In this document: in pieces, positions 47,071 to 56,626 of the stretch | Position numbering within the stretch: position 1 is the first letter of the stretch | Layout: every line of letters starts with the position of its first letter | Assembly: GCF_030689305.1 (NCBI RefSeq) | Contig: NZ_JAUYVM010000004.1 | Location: 1 to 64,000 of the forward strand | Reading direction: 5' to 3' | From: Vibrio penaeicida | GTDB lineage: Bacteria > Pseudomonadota > Gammaproteobacteria > Enterobacterales > Vibrionaceae | DNA length: 64,000 nt | The notes under the pieces: model-generated | Seen by the model: the letters and a program-made list of their open reading frames with translations, nothing else | The model's database searches: none | Told to the model about the DNA's origin: nothing | Made by a program: the position numbers and the translations under genes

Positions 47071-47667
47071 CTACCTTGCTACTGCCCCGCCAAGTTTTAA
47101 GTCTTTTGGCCAATATGTAATCTGATTTCCGCCAAGGTATATGTTCCCGTCAACAGTGAGCTCATCGGGTAGCTTGGTTATATTGGAGCCCCCGATGTAC
47201 AAATTGCCTTCTACAGTTAAGGGTTGAGGAAGCTCTTTCAAAGGTGTGCGAATAACGCTAAGGTCACCTGTCACAATTAACCCTGGTGGTAAGGTTTCAA
47301 GGGGAGTATCTGTAAAATTAAGGTAGCCACCCACTTTCACGCCAGCATTCCACGTGGTTATTTGTGAACCAAGAAAGTTGCCATATCCCTTTATGTTGGT
47401 TCCTTTTGCTATAAAAGAAAGCTGGCTGTTTGAGGCATCTAAGCTCCCTCCAATTTCCAAACCTTTGGGCAATTTCTCAATGGCTGTTTTCGCAATGTTC
47501 AGGTTTTTTTTCACCACCATCCCGTCAGGAAGAGATGTGTAGTGAGTATTTCTTAAATTTACATTGCCATAAGAGTCAATGTGGTTGAGTAATTTATATT
47601 GATCCAGTGGTTTGGTGTGGGCAATACCGCTCAACAGCAACCCAATGAACAAATAACCTGCTTTCAT
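47071..47667 (-). CDS. Exported leucine-rich-repeat-like protein
   Basis: About 198 residues with a signal peptide (about 1-18, to HT). The mature part has six to seven repeats of 21-24 residues with the pattern LPxGLxVxGxLxIxxTxI, for example LPKGLEIGGSLDAS and LPDELTVDGNIYLGG. This would build an elongated leucine-rich-repeat or beta-solenoid surface. I start at 47667 (MKAGYLF); a GTG six bases earlier is possible. No catalytic motif; binding or adhesion is only a guess. It stands alone. Confidence 0.75.
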   Translation of the reverse strand: MKAGYLFIGLLLSGIAHTKPLDQYKLLNHIDSYGNVNLRNTHYTSLPDGMVVKKNLNIAKTAIEKLPKGLEIGGSLDASNSQLSFIAKGTNIKGYGNFLGSQITTWNAGVKVGGYLNFTDTPLETLPPGLIVTGDLSVIRTPLKELPQPLTVEGNLYIGGSNITKLPDELTVDGNIYLGGNQITYWPKDLKLGGAVAR

Positions 47668-47724
47668 ACGCACTCAAGTTCAAACTGTGACTATCATCTG
47701 ATAGTAAGCGTTAAGCGTTGCTAT

Positions 47725-47748
47725 GTATACCCAAGTCATTCCAGTATC
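47725..47748 (-). repeat. Dispersed intergenic repeat, copy D (reverse)
   Basis: On the minus strand it ends TGGAATGACTTGGGTATAC. It lies between the divergent leucine-rich-repeat and DUF1496 genes. Confidence 0.5.
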
Positions 47749-47898
47749 GATACCTAGATATTGGAGACAGTATTGCTGTGTAGGGCTACATGTCCTGCTA
47801 AGGTTATAGATGAGCAAGCACACTCAATATGCATAAAATCAAAGCCTTGTCTTATATAGAGTTTACAAGGGCATAATCAACTTAACTTTAGGGTCATT

Positions 47899-48150
47899 AT
47901 GGGCAAACTTCTTATATTCGCAATTTCAATTCTTTCTGTTGGTGTTCATGCCAAAACGGTGACAACACCAAAATCTTCCGTCATCGTTACTGATGGCAAA
48001 CTGTTTGAGAACGTATGTTACTACGAAGATAAAGCGTACACACTTGGTGCTGTGATTCAGGTTGGTGAGCTGTACTTAATTTGCAGCAAAGAGCAAGAGT
48101 TTGAGTTGAATGGCGATCTAAGGTGGCTTCAATTGGAACAGGATGGGTGA
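47899..48150 (+). CDS. DUF1496 family exported protein
   Basis: An 83-residue protein with a signal peptide about 1-18 (to VHA). The mature part has VCYYEDKAYTLGAVIQVG and a later cysteine (LICSK), then NGDLRWLQLE, the standard DUF1496 (YnjH-type) pattern with two cysteines that could form a disulfide. AGGGTC lies before the start. Function unknown. Confidence 0.85.
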   Translation: MGKLLIFAISILSVGVHAKTVTTPKSSVIVTDGKLFENVCYYEDKAYTLGAVIQVGELYLICSKEQEFELNGDLRWLQLEQDG

Positions 48151-48222
48151 GGATATAAGATCTTATTTTGAGGGCGACTAGAGAAAGCCGCCCAATTTAG
48201 TATTTATCTGTACTAGTACAAT

Positions 48223-48519
48223 TTATCGGGCTAGGGCACGTGTCTTCAATTCAAAAATGAGTTTTTCGGCACTGCAAGTGAATTGGAATCTTGTTTCAAT
48301 ACCATCCTTATCGTCAATGCGCTGGCTTTCGTACGTCACTTCGTTAGAGACTGTTTTTGCTAGATCTATGTATTTATTGAGTTCAGACTCTAATGCAGTG
48401 AAATCACGACCAAACAAAGAAATGTTTGCTACATCGTCGCCTTCTTTAATGATGAATCCCATTTCTGCACTGCATCCACATGCTTCACAAACTTCGTTTT
48501 CTTCTACTTTCGTTGTCAT
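48223..48519 (-). CDS. YfcZ/YiiS family protein
   Basis: A 98-residue cytosolic protein of the DUF406 family. It opens with a cysteine pair (CEACGCSAEMGF), continues with a helical segment containing LESELNKYI and ends in a beta-rich ETRFQFTCSAEKLIFEL part. The biochemical role is not established; the family is common in gammaproteobacteria. Its promoter region is shared with luxT and has a CRP-like site 144 bases upstream. Confidence 0.88.
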   Translation of the reverse strand: MTTKVEENEVCEACGCSAEMGFIIKEGDDVANISLFGRDFTALESELNKYIDLAKTVSNEVTYESQRIDDKDGIETRFQFTCSAEKLIFELKTRALAR

Positions 48520-49010
48520 AACGTATCCTCTTACAATTAATGAGGGTATGTTACTCTTCTGGTGTCTTTAAAACCATAGAATTTCAGTTTGTTGGTGTTA
48601 AATTATTAGCTTCGACGAGTTCATGGAATAGTGTTTTGTAACGATATATTCATCGTGTTTATGTGATCCTTGTCACGGGTATGTGAATGGAAATGTCGAT
48701 TTGTCGGGTCGTAAAATAAGGCCGTATTGCCCAATTGAGTAAATTGTAAGAAGATTCAGGAAATCGGAATCATTTGCAATAGTGACACTTTAAATAAAGT
48801 TCTATTGCCCGGTATTCGGGTAAATCAAATGAGCGAATATTTATCGATCTCGCTCTTTATGAATTTACTCCTAGCAAATCACAAATTTCGTGAATAATTG
48901 CTTATATATTCCTCAATCTGTTGAGATTTTAAAAATATAGAACATAATACTATAAGTCGCTCATGCTCGATTTTGAGTGTACTTAAACATATAAATAGAT
49001 GAGCCCTAAC
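48520..49010. other. Promoter region between the yfcZ-like gene and luxT
   Basis: 491 bases, AT-rich, with the CRP-like site at 48663-48678 and two imperfect stems (CCCG/CGGG near 48807-48821; GAGCGA/TCGCTC near 48832-48856). No ORF. A long luxT leader or a small RNA cannot be excluded. Confidence 0.3.
48663..48678. promoter_or_regulatory. CRP-like site
   Basis: TGTGATCCTTGTCACG matches TGTGA-N6-TCACA with one mismatch. Confidence 0.45.
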
Positions 49011-49472
49011 ATGCCAAAGCGTAGTAAAGAAGATACCGAAATCACCATTCAAAAGATTATGGATGCTGTTGTAGACCAGTTAATTACATTGGGCTACGAC
49101 AAAATGTCTTACACCACTTTGAGTCAACAAACAGGCGTCTCTCGTACAGGTATCAGTCACCACTTCCCTAAGAAAACGGATTTCACAGCAGCACTAGATG
49201 GACGAATTTTTAAGATGTTCGTAACGCACCTAGTTCTGGATGAAGGGGTTGAGAGTTTTAAATCCAGCTGGGTTAAAGCCCTTGATAATGCAGAGTTCTT
49301 GGCAATTCTTAGATTGCTATTCCACCATGTCGTGACATCAGAAAATGCGCACGAATTCGCTCGAACTGGAATCGAGCGTTTATATAAGATGGTAGAAGAT
49401 AACTACGGTGAATCTGCACGTGAAGATCTGGATGTGTTGTTTGGAAAAAGCTTAGTTCGTATGGCTGGCTAA
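49011..49472 (+). CDS. luxT: LuxT/SwrT-type TetR regulator
   Basis: A 153-residue TetR-family protein beginning MPKRSKEDTEITIQKIMDAV, then YTTLSQQTGVSRTGISHHFP as the helix-turn-helix. Length and N-terminus agree with LuxT of Vibrio harveyi and SwrT of V. parahaemolyticus, which regulate luminescence-related and swarming genes and quorum-sensing RNA expression. I start at 49011, not 48999, to match that family length. It has a long upstream region and a bidirectional terminator. Confidence 0.88.
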   Translation: MPKRSKEDTEITIQKIMDAVVDQLITLGYDKMSYTTLSQQTGVSRTGISHHFPKKTDFTAALDGRIFKMFVTHLVLDEGVESFKSSWVKALDNAEFLAILRLLFHHVVTSENAHEFARTGIERLYKMVEDNYGESAREDLDVLFGKSLVRMAG

Positions 49473-49494
49473 AACCAAAAAGTATCTTGAAAGA

Positions 49495-49521
49495 AAAACC
49501 AGCCAATTGGCTGGTTTTTTT
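49495..49521. terminator. Bidirectional terminator between luxT and adh
   Basis: AAAAACCAGCCAATTGGCTGG followed by seven T, with an A run on the left. Serves both convergent genes. Confidence 0.85.
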
Positions 49522-49560
49522 GATTAGAGCTGAGGTTATGTGGCTACTCAGATTATTGGG

Positions 49561-50709
49561 TTACATAGCTGCAGCGAAAATGGAAGAAATCTCATCGTGA
49601 GTTGCTTGCTTAGGGTTGGTAAACCCGCATGCATCTTTCAGAGCGTTTTCTGCAAGTAAGGGGATGTCTTCAGATTTGGCCCCCAAAACTTCTAGCCCCG
49701 CCGGAATACCAACATCTACAGAAAGCTGCTTTATGGCACTTAATGCGGCTTCTGCACCTTGCTCATCAGTTAATTCCGTTACGTTAACCCCCATTGCTGC
49801 TGCAATGTCCTTTAGGCGAGCAGGGCATACCTGAGCATTATATTTTTGCACATGCGGAAGCAAAACAGCGTTACATACGCCATGTGGTAGGTCGTAAAAT
49901 CCACCAAGTTGATGTGCCATTGCATGAACGTAACCTAGCGAAGCGTTGTTGAATGCCATTCCTGCCATAAACTGAGCGTATGCCATTTGCTCACGGGCTT
50001 CTATATCTTCACCTTTATTTACCGCTGTTCTAAGGTGCGCTTGAATGAGCTCTATAGCCTTTATTGCGACTGCATCGGTGATGGGTGTCGCAGCAGTAGA
50101 AACATAAGCTTCAATGGCATGAGTTAATGCATCCATTCCTGTCGCAGCAGTTAGTGAAGAAGGTTTTGCAAGCATCAGCTCAGGATCGTTAACGGACATG
50201 AGAGGCGTAGTGTGCTTGTCTACAATCGCCATTTTAATATGACGCTTTTCATCCGTAATAATACAGAAGCGTGTCATCTCGGAAGCGGTACCTGCCGTTG
50301 TATTGATGGCAATAAGTGGTACCTGAGGTTTCTCTGATTGGTCTACGCCTTCATAATCGGCAATTTTCCCACCATTAGCTGCAACAAGAGCAATACCTTT
50401 AGCGCAGTCATGGGGTGAGCCACCACCTAATGAGATAACAAAGTCACACCCATTTTCTACCAACAACTCTAACCCCTCATTTACGTTGGAAATCGTAGGG
50501 TTTGGTTGGGTTCCATCAAAAACAACGGTCGCAATTGCTCTATCAGCAAGTAAATCGTTTACGTGTTTCACGACTCCGATTTGGTTTAACACCTTATCAG
50601 AGACTATTAGCCCCTTTGTAAAACCTTGTGATTGAATGCTATCGACGGCTTGAATTAAGCAACCCGCGCCCATTAGATTGACCGTAGGGATGTAAAATGC
50701 GCTTGTCAT
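49561..50709 (-). CDS. Iron-containing alcohol dehydrogenase
   Basis: A group III dehydrogenase of 382 residues that interconverts alcohols and aldehydes with NAD. The N-terminus [18 protein letters not shown] matches the YiaY/AdhB type. [13 protein letters not shown] binds the nucleotide, and [11 protein letters not shown] and [20 protein letters not shown] give the metal-binding Asp and His residues. The frame is open to 50829, but GGAGAG six bases before 50709 and family length fix that start. A CRP-like site is 155 bases upstream. The substrate is unknown. Confidence 0.93.
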   Translation of the reverse strand: MTSAFYIPTVNLMGAGCLIQAVDSIQSQGFTKGLIVSDKVLNQIGVVKHVNDLLADRAIATVVFDGTQPNPTISNVNEGLELLVENGCDFVISLGGGSPHDCAKGIALVAANGGKIADYEGVDQSEKPQVPLIAINTTAGTASEMTRFCIITDEKRHIKMAIVDKHTTPLMSVNDPELMLAKPSSLTAATGMDALTHAIEAYVSTAATPITDAVAIKAIELIQAHLRTAVNKGEDIEAREQMAYAQFMAGMAFNNASLGYVHAMAHQLGGFYDLPHGVCNAVLLPHVQKYNAQVCPARLKDIAAAMGVNVTELTDEQGAEAALSAIKQLSVDVGIPAGLEVLGAKSEDIPLLAENALKDACGFTNPKQATHDEISSIFAAAM

Positions 50710-50863
50710 TTCAGACTCTCCATTATTGTTATACATTGCTTCATTGCCTCTCTTTTGTGTTAGGAGAGGTCGTTTGGGTATATGCTCACTTTGCTTATGA
50801 AATCGGTTTTCTTTGTTGATCTGAAACAACGATTAATACCAATTGCTATCGTTTTCATATTTA

Positions 50864-50879
50864 TGTGATATATGTCGCA
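50864..50879. promoter_or_regulatory. CRP-like site upstream of adh
   Basis: TGTGATATATGTCGCA matches TGTGA-N6-TCACA with one mismatch. Confidence 0.45.
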
Positions 50880-50916
50880 GTGGTAGTGTATGGAAGCGGA
50901 AGAAAGGGAGGGAATC

Positions 50917-50942
50917 AAAAAAGCCGGCGAAATCACCGGCTG
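50917..50942 (-). terminator. Terminator of cheV
   Basis: On the minus strand stem AGCCGG / CCGGCT extended by a 9-nt loop, then TTTTTT, about 23 bases after the cheV stop. Confidence 0.85.
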
Positions 50943-50964
50943 ATAATGGATTTAAATAATGACG

Positions 50965-51870
50965 TTACGCTGCGCTAACGGATTCCTCAATTTGCTTAGC
51001 GCCTCTGAGCATTGCCTGTACGAGTTCAGTGGCATCAAACTTTGTTAGGGCTTCGTGAGCGCCTACTTGATGTGCTCGATCTACGCAAATCTCGCTCGAA
51101 AGTGAGGTGTGCAAAATCCTATATGATCGGCTCAGCGCGGTATCGTTTTGAACCTCGAAAGCAAGTTCATAACCATCCAGTCCAGGCATTTCGATATCAC
51201 TGACTAAAATATCGATTGGTTTGTGGTTAGCGGCATCATCTTTCATTAAATTCAATGCATCTATCCCGTTTTTACACACTTGATAAGGGATGTTGATACT
51301 GTCCAAAGCATCCGATAGCTGTTTTCTTGCAATACTAGAGTCATCAACCAGAAGAATATTGAGAGGCTTAAGGCGCTCGCGTTCTACGTCGGTTAAAATT
51401 GGAATACGTTGGCTGTCATGTTCTGGGTATATTTTGGATAGCAAAAGCTCAACATCCAGCATTTGAACGATTTTGTCTTTATGACGAGTGATACCTGTTA
51501 CGAACACGTTGTCACCTACTGTATCAGGCGCAGATTCAATCGAGCGCCAATCACATTCAATGATTTTCTCGATGTCGCGTACCATAAAGGCCACAATGGT
51601 GCGTAAGCAGTCTGTAACAATTAAATAGCTGTTCTCGTATTCTTCACGTGCTATCGGGCGAAATCCAATTGCCGCTGCCATATCAATAACGGGTACTGTC
51701 AAATCTCGAATTGGTATAGTTCCGACAACATGAGGGTGAGAATAGGGGATTTGTGTGGTTTGGGCATAAGGTACAATTTCCCTAACTTTCAATGTGCCGA
51801 TGGCAAAGCTCTGCTGAATCGTTAGCTTAAACATCAGCATTCCTTGAGACTGATTGGCTTTGCTTTTCAT
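50965..51870 (-). CDS. cheV: Chemotaxis protein CheV
   Basis: A 301-residue CheW-receiver fusion. The CheW-like part (about 10-160) has FAIGTLKVREIVPY and an insert with PVIDMAAAIGF. The receiver (about 172-295) has LLVDDSS at the start and SDIEMPGLDG with phospho-acceptor Asp225. CheV couples receptors to CheA and adjusts sensitivity by phosphorylation. It is a single gene between adh and ppiC, with a terminator behind. It may act on the PAS-repeat receptor at 20881 or on others. Confidence 0.93.
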   Translation of the reverse strand: MKSKANQSQGMLMFKLTIQQSFAIGTLKVREIVPYAQTTQIPYSHPHVVGTIPIRDLTVPVIDMAAAIGFRPIAREEYENSYLIVTDCLRTIVAFMVRDIEKIIECDWRSIESAPDTVGDNVFVTGITRHKDKIVQMLDVELLLSKIYPEHDSQRIPILTDVERERLKPLNILLVDDSSIARKQLSDALDSINIPYQVCKNGIDALNLMKDDAANHKPIDILVSDIEMPGLDGYELAFEVQNDTALSRSYRILHTSLSSEICVDRAHQVGAHEALTKFDATELVQAMLRGAKQIEESVSAA

Positions 51871-52097
51871 ATATAAATCCGCGTAAGTAAACTCACTTTT
51901 ATTTTACAATCAATCTGCCTCTTTGGCTCACATTTAGATCAATTAAAATGAATCTAATTGTTTCGCCTGTAGCTCATTGGTTATTTGGTAATGGATGTGT
52001 ATGATTTTGCTAGGGTTATATTTCATTCCATTCTAACGATGCAGATGATCCACGTTTGGGTTACAATCCGTGGCTTTCAAACACAGAGGATACCCCC

Positions 52098-52376
52098 ATG
52101 GCGAGAACGGCAGCAGCCTTACATATTTTGGTTAAGCATAAAGAACAAGCAGAAGATATTGTTAGCCAGATTAAGAAAGGTGCTAAATTTCAAACGCTTG
52201 CGAAGAAATATTCCTCATGTCCATCTGGAAAAAAAGGCGGTGACTTAGGTGAATTTAAGAAGGGGCAAATGGTTCCTCAGTTCGATAAAGCCGTATTTAC
52301 TGGGGAAGTATTAAAACCCATGGTAGTCAAAACTAAGTTTGGTTGGCATGTTATCAAAGTGCTATACCGCACCTAA
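52098..52376 (+). CDS. ppiC: Parvulin-type peptidyl-prolyl isomerase C
   Basis: A single-domain cytosolic rotamase of 92 residues. It opens [18 protein letters not shown], with the conserved HILVK, then [13 protein letters not shown] and FGWHVIKV, the standard parvulin core. GAGGA lies upstream of the ATG. It catalyses cis-trans isomerisation of prolyl bonds. It shares a bidirectional terminator with the TRAP operon. Confidence 0.95.
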   Translation: MARTAAALHILVKHKEQAEDIVSQIKKGAKFQTLAKKYSSCPSGKKGGDLGEFKKGQMVPQFDKAVFTGEVLKPMVVKTKFGWHVIKVLYRT

Positions 52377-52380
52377 TTCA

Positions 52381-52410
52381 AAAGGTCAGGCAATGCCTGA
52401 CCTTTTTAGT
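52381..52410. terminator. Bidirectional terminator between ppiC and dctM
   Basis: AAAGGTCAGGCA and TGCCTGACCTTT form a tight hairpin, with T runs on both strands. Confidence 0.85.
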
Positions 52411-52416
52411 TTCTCA

Positions 52417-53772
52417 TTAGTACCCATAGGCGATTCCAGGGAGCCAAGTGACGATTTGCTGAAAGTTAAACACAATGGCAAGTGCTATCACTTGAAGCAA
52501 AATGAACGGAATCACCCCTTTGTATATATCCCCAATAGTGACACCATCTGGTGCCACCCCTTTCATGTAGAAAAGGGCAAATCCAACGGGTGGGGTTAAA
52601 AATGACGTTTGTAGGCAAACAGCGAAGAGTACGGTAAACCAAATTAAGTCGAAACCAAGGGATGAAACCACCGGAGCAACGAGTGGAAGTACAATCAAGG
52701 TGATTTCTATCCAATCCAGAAAGAATCCTAACAAGAAAACAGCGATTAAAATGGCAATAATAATGCCGCTTGGTGCCAAGTCTAAATTCGTTAGTGCACC
52801 TTCTATCAGCTCATCGCCTCCCAAACCTCTCAGTACCAAAGAAAATGCAGTCGCCCCAACGAAAAGAGCAAATATAAAAGCGGTGGTTTTGGTTGTTTCT
52901 TCTCCAACTTCTTTTAACACCGTTTTATTCAGTGCGCCTTTAGACCAAGCGAGAAGTGTCGCGCCTGCCGCGCCCACGCCAGAGGCTTCTGTAGGGGTTG
53001 CGATGCCAAAAAATATCGACCCAAGAACAGCGACGATAAGCCCAGCAGGTGCGAGCACCGCTCGAAACACTTGTAAAATCACAAGAATGGATACGGGTTC
53101 AGCGGTGTCAGACAACGGTGCTTTACTTGGTGAGACTAAACCTGTGAAAACGATGTAGCCCACATAGAGACCAGCGAGTAACAAACCTGGGAAAAGAGCG
53201 CCAAGGAACAAGTCACCAACGGAAAGACCAATTCGGTCGCCCATCATGACCAGCATAATACTTGGGGGTATTAATATGCCTAACGTTCCTGTGGCGCAAA
53301 CTGTTCCACATGCGAGTGATTTGCTGTAACCCTGCTTTAGCATCAGAGGTATACCAAGAACGGACAGCAAAACAACAGCAGCCCCTATGATTCCTGTTGA
53401 TGCCGCGAGCAGTAAGCCAACGATGGTGACGGTAATGGCTAATCCGCCTCTAACTCGCCCGAACAACCGAACGAGATTTGTCATTAGGTCTTGTGCGACG
53501 CCAGAACGATCGAGCATTAATCCCATATAGATAAACATTGGGAGCGCGACCAATACCCAGTTATTCATGGTGTCCCATATTCTAGGGATGACGATAGAAA
53601 CATATTGCCAATCAATACCAATCCATGTGTCTGCCCACGTGTCTAAACCGAGTGCTATGGCGGAGAACAAAATGGATACGCCACCAAGGATCCATGCCAC
53701 TGGAAAACCAGTAAAAAGCAGTAATATAAAAGTGGCGAACATACCAACCGCCAAAATTTCATTAATTTCCAT
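52417..53772 (-). CDS. dctM: TRAP transporter large permease
   Basis: An integral membrane protein of 451 residues with about 12 hydrophobic segments, typical of DctM, the substrate pathway of TRAP importers. LGLLLAAST-type and GTLGILIPPSIMLVMMGD segments are recognised. I start at 53772 because GGAGG lies 5 bases before that ATG; the upstream ATG at 53784 overlaps the ribosome site. It overlaps the dctQ end by 11 bases. Symbol given by family; the substrate is unknown. Confidence 0.92.
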   Translation of the reverse strand: MEINEILAVGMFATFILLLFTGFPVAWILGGVSILFSAIALGLDTWADTWIGIDWQYVSIVIPRIWDTMNNWVLVALPMFIYMGLMLDRSGVAQDLMTNLVRLFGRVRGGLAITVTIVGLLLAASTGIIGAAVVLLSVLGIPLMLKQGYSKSLACGTVCATGTLGILIPPSIMLVMMGDRIGLSVGDLFLGALFPGLLLAGLYVGYIVFTGLVSPSKAPLSDTAEPVSILVILQVFRAVLAPAGLIVAVLGSIFFGIATPTEASGVGAAGATLLAWSKGALNKTVLKEVGEETTKTTAFIFALFVGATAFSLVLRGLGGDELIEGALTNLDLAPSGIIIAILIAVFLLGFFLDWIEITLIVLPLVAPVVSSLGFDLIWFTVLFAVCLQTSFLTPPVGFALFYMKGVAPDGVTIGDIYKGVIPFILLQVIALAIVFNFQQIVTWLPGIAYGY

Positions 53773-54349
53773 TCTCACCTCCATGCTGGATGAATCTGCC
53801 GGAAATCAAAGCAGCGAGGATACGAGACAATCGAGAGATAACAGCGACAGTAAGAAATGCGAATCCAACGAAGAGAATGGATTTAATAAACCAGCGATAA
53901 GGAAGCCCGCCTGGTGCAGAAGAAACTTCACTTAGTTGCCAAGAGTACGCAATAAAGGGGAGTGAATAGTTTAAAACGATCACTATAAATGGCACCAAAA
54001 GCGTGGTGATGCCAATCAACTCTACCCAGCATTTTGTTTTTATAGAAAAGTGGTCGTACAGAATGTCTACTCTAACGTGGGAATCAGTAATAAAGCAGTA
54101 GCTAAGCCCTAATAGCCAGCCAGCGGAGTACAGGTGCCACTGTAATTCTTCGAATTCAACCCGACCCTCGCCAATCAAATAGCGCATCAAAACGTTTACA
54201 ACGATGATCGACATTAGAAGTGGCCAAATCCAAATCATGTAATCATTCACTTTACCTATGATCTTGTCCAGAGCTACAGACAAGCTCGTCTCTGGAAGCT
54301 GGCTAAGTAGTGCCTTTTTATTGGACTCTGGGAGAGATATGGAGCTCAT
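53762..54349 (-). CDS. dctQ: TRAP transporter small permease
   Basis: A 195-residue membrane protein with four hydrophobic segments and the RVEFEELQWHLYSAGWLLGL block typical of DctQ-family subunits of the mannitol/chloroaromatic or keto-acid type. It lies between dctP and dctM, after a hairpin in the intergenic gap. It partners with DctM. Confidence 0.9.
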   Translation of the reverse strand: MSSISLPESNKKALLSQLPETSLSVALDKIIGKVNDYMIWIWPLLMSIIVVNVLMRYLIGEGRVEFEELQWHLYSAGWLLGLSYCFITDSHVRVDILYDHFSIKTKCWVELIGITTLLVPFIVIVLNYSLPFIAYSWQLSEVSSAPGGLPYRWFIKSILFVGFAFLTVAVISRLSRILAALISGRFIQHGGENGN

Positions 54350-54370
54350 AATCGGCGTCCTCTGAGAAGA

Positions 54371-54390
54371 GTGGCGTCTATCGACGCCAC
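54371..54390 (-). other. Intercistronic hairpin dctP-dctQ
   Basis: GTGGCGTC, loop TATC, GACGCCAC, an 8-bp perfect stem in the 66-base gap, without a T run. It may stabilise the dctP message or limit readthrough, which would favour binding protein over permease. Confidence 0.55.
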
Positions 54391-54415
54391 TAAATAATGG
54401 GTGTTCTGATTGATT

Positions 54416-55495
54416 TTAGTAGTTGTTAGGTAAGTAAGCTTTTGACTTCCAAATATCGTATTCTTCTGCAAAAGCCTGTTGAGATTGGTAGATTTCTTTA
54501 AAGTCTGCATCTTTAGCTGAAATGTCACTCATGACTTCATCGGTGAGTGATTTAAGCTGACCCAGAATTTCGTCGGGTAACTGACGAGCGGTGACATTTT
54601 TGGCTTCAAACCCCTTAATTACGGCACCTTGAAGGGCTTCTCCGCGTGTAAGTGCTCGGAAAGTGCCCGCAGTACATGCCATATCAATCATGGCACGCTG
54701 GCCATCAGAGAGGGATTTCCAAGTTTCAGCATTCACAACTAAGTGTGAGGCAGTGAACGTTTGATGCCAACCGGGGAAGTAATTGTTCTTGGCAATTTTG
54801 TCAAAGCCCATCATTTGGTCGATGGCAGGCATAGAAAATTCGCTCGCGTCAATGGCTCCTTTTTCTAATGCAGGGAAAATTTCTCCACCTGGCAATACAG
54901 TGACCGATGCCCCCGCTTTTTGCATCACCTTACCACCGAGCCCAGCAAAACGAATTTTAAGCCCTTCTATGTCTTTTAAAGAAGTGAGTTCTTTCTTGAA
55001 CCAGCCTGCGGTTTCAGGACCAATAACTGAACACAAGACAGGGTGAATATTGTGTTTTGCATACAGTTTTTCTGCTAACGCTTTGCCTTCTCCGTCGTAC
55101 CACCAAGAAGCGTAAGCCCAAGGTTCCATTCCGAACGGAACAGCAGCAAATAAAGCAGCAGCAGGGATTTTTCCTTGGTCGTAACCTAACCAAGTGTAGC
55201 CTGCGTTGAGCTGTTTATTTTTAACCGCTTCAGTAATTCCAAATGGCGGGACCAACTTTCCGGGCTCATATATTTTGAACTGGATATTGCCATTGCTGGC
55301 TTTTTTAATCTGTTCAGATACGTACTTGATTGGGTCGCCTAAGGCGGGCAAATGTGTGCCAAATACAGCTTGGACTTTCCAGCGTACTTTATCTTCGGCG
55401 TTGGCTGGCATGCCTACAATGGCTGCGGTAGAGATGGCAACCGTTATTCCGGTTTTGATTACGGCTGCTCTTTTAGTAGATGGTTTCGTATTCAT
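54416..55495 (-). CDS. dctP: TRAP transporter solute-binding protein
   Basis: A 359-residue periplasmic binding protein. A twin-Lys/Arg signal peptide about 1-33 (to ANA) and the mature KVQAVFGTHLPALGDPI lead into the DctP fold, including LKIRFAGLGGKVMQKAGA and LPGGEIFPALEKGAIDASE. These last motifs resemble the TakP keto-acid type, so an organic acid is a plausible ligand, but this is inference. AAGGTG lies before the ATG at 55495. It leads the operon dctP-dctQ-dctM. Confidence 0.92.
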   Translation of the reverse strand: MNTKPSTKRAAVIKTGITVAISTAAIVGMPANAEDKVRWKVQAVFGTHLPALGDPIKYVSEQIKKASNGNIQFKIYEPGKLVPPFGITEAVKNKQLNAGYTWLGYDQGKIPAAALFAAVPFGMEPWAYASWWYDGEGKALAEKLYAKHNIHPVLCSVIGPETAGWFKKELTSLKDIEGLKIRFAGLGGKVMQKAGASVTVLPGGEIFPALEKGAIDASEFSMPAIDQMMGFDKIAKNNYFPGWHQTFTASHLVVNAETWKSLSDGQRAMIDMACTAGTFRALTRGEALQGAVIKGFEAKNVTARQLPDEILGQLKSLTDEVMSDISAKDADFKEIYQSQQAFAEEYDIWKSKAYLPNNY

Positions 55496-55594
55496 GATAA
55501 GCACCTTATTTTTTAACTAAGACAGATGATTTCTGTCGAGAGATAGTTGATGTAATAATTTTATAGAGTGTTATACGCTGCTTAGTGAGCGCGG

Positions 55595-56626
55595 TTAGAA
55601 CCCTAGGTCGGCTAGCAAGCTTGGCAATGAATTGATTGCAAAGTTGGTTTGCCAAAACAGAACATCGAGGGTGTCATCTGTCCAATCGATGTAGAACGCG
55701 GCTGTAAAGCTATTAATATCGTTATCAATCGAGTTGTAATCATTCGTATCGACGCGAAAAATGGGTTGAGAAAGAAACATCAACTCTTCTTTGAGAGGCG
55801 TGGTGAAATGGCGTGTTAATCCATTGTTAACTAGAAATAGTGGAGTGAAACGTGAAGCAGACAAGTAGTGAATATCACCATATTGTTTTGATGTAGGACC
55901 AAGAGTATCTGCATCTTGTTGATAATCTAGATCGGATACGAATTCACCTTCTAAATTGAAATTTGTAATTTGGCTAGCGTTTGCTTCCCATTGGCTAGAC
56001 GGCTTTCCTTGAGCAGCATGTTTCGATTTGATTTCATTTAAAACGGCATTCGCAATGCCTGAAGCGTCGAATGCTGTTGCGGGATCCCCTGTTGTAATTG
56101 CTGCCGCTGTCGCCAAACCTCCACCGAGGCTATGACCCGTGTAATGAATTTGGTAACCAGAATATTGATTTTTGATTTCAATCGATTTTTCTATGGCCAT
56201 TGCATACTGAGCAGGAACCATGTCTTGCACCATAATGCCATTAGTAACCCAATCAGACGTACCTAGTTCACTGCCACGAAATGCAACGACAATGTTATTG
56301 GATTTTTGATAAATACCAGCGTAGAAGCCTGAATCATAGTCGATAACGTTATCCACTCTTGTCCAGCCACGAGGTGAGCCGTTTGCCGTGTGAACGACCT
56401 CTGAAAATTCTAAATAACCCAACGCTTCGGCTGCTTGATTAATGGATGGAGGCTGGTGGATTTTGTAGGTAGTACCGGTTGAATTTACTGTGTCTGTGTA
56501 ATTGGGTACCAGTACCGATTCGATGTACGCGCCTACATTGCTCGCTTCTTCTTGCGTTAGGGCGTAAGTCTGGGTCGATACAAGACCAAAACAGAGCAAC
56601 GTTGCAACGTTATGTTTCAGTTTCAT
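55595..56626 (-). CDS. Secreted class 3 lipase
   Basis: About 343 residues with a signal peptide about 1-22 (to YA). The catalytic serine is in IHYTGHSLGGGLA, at about residue 166. VVAFRGSELGTSDWVTNG before it is typical of the class 3 (fungal-type) lipase family; the matching Asp and His lie further on but I cannot place them with certainty. I start at 56626 with AAGGA 7 bases upstream. The target could be triglycerides or phospholipids. Confidence 0.85.
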   Translation of the reverse strand: MKLKHNVATLLCFGLVSTQTYALTQEEASNVGAYIESVLVPNYTDTVNSTGTTYKIHQPPSINQAAEALGYLEFSEVVHTANGSPRGWTRVDNVIDYDSGFYAGIYQKSNNIVVAFRGSELGTSDWVTNGIMVQDMVPAQYAMAIEKSIEIKNQYSGYQIHYTGHSLGGGLATAAAITTGDPATAFDASGIANAVLNEIKSKHAAQGKPSSQWEANASQITNFNLEGEFVSDLDYQQDADTLGPTSKQYGDIHYLSASRFTPLFLVNNGLTRHFTTPLKEELMFLSQPIFRVDTNDYNSIDNDINSFTAAFYIDWTDDTLDVLFWQTNFAINSLPSLLADLGF

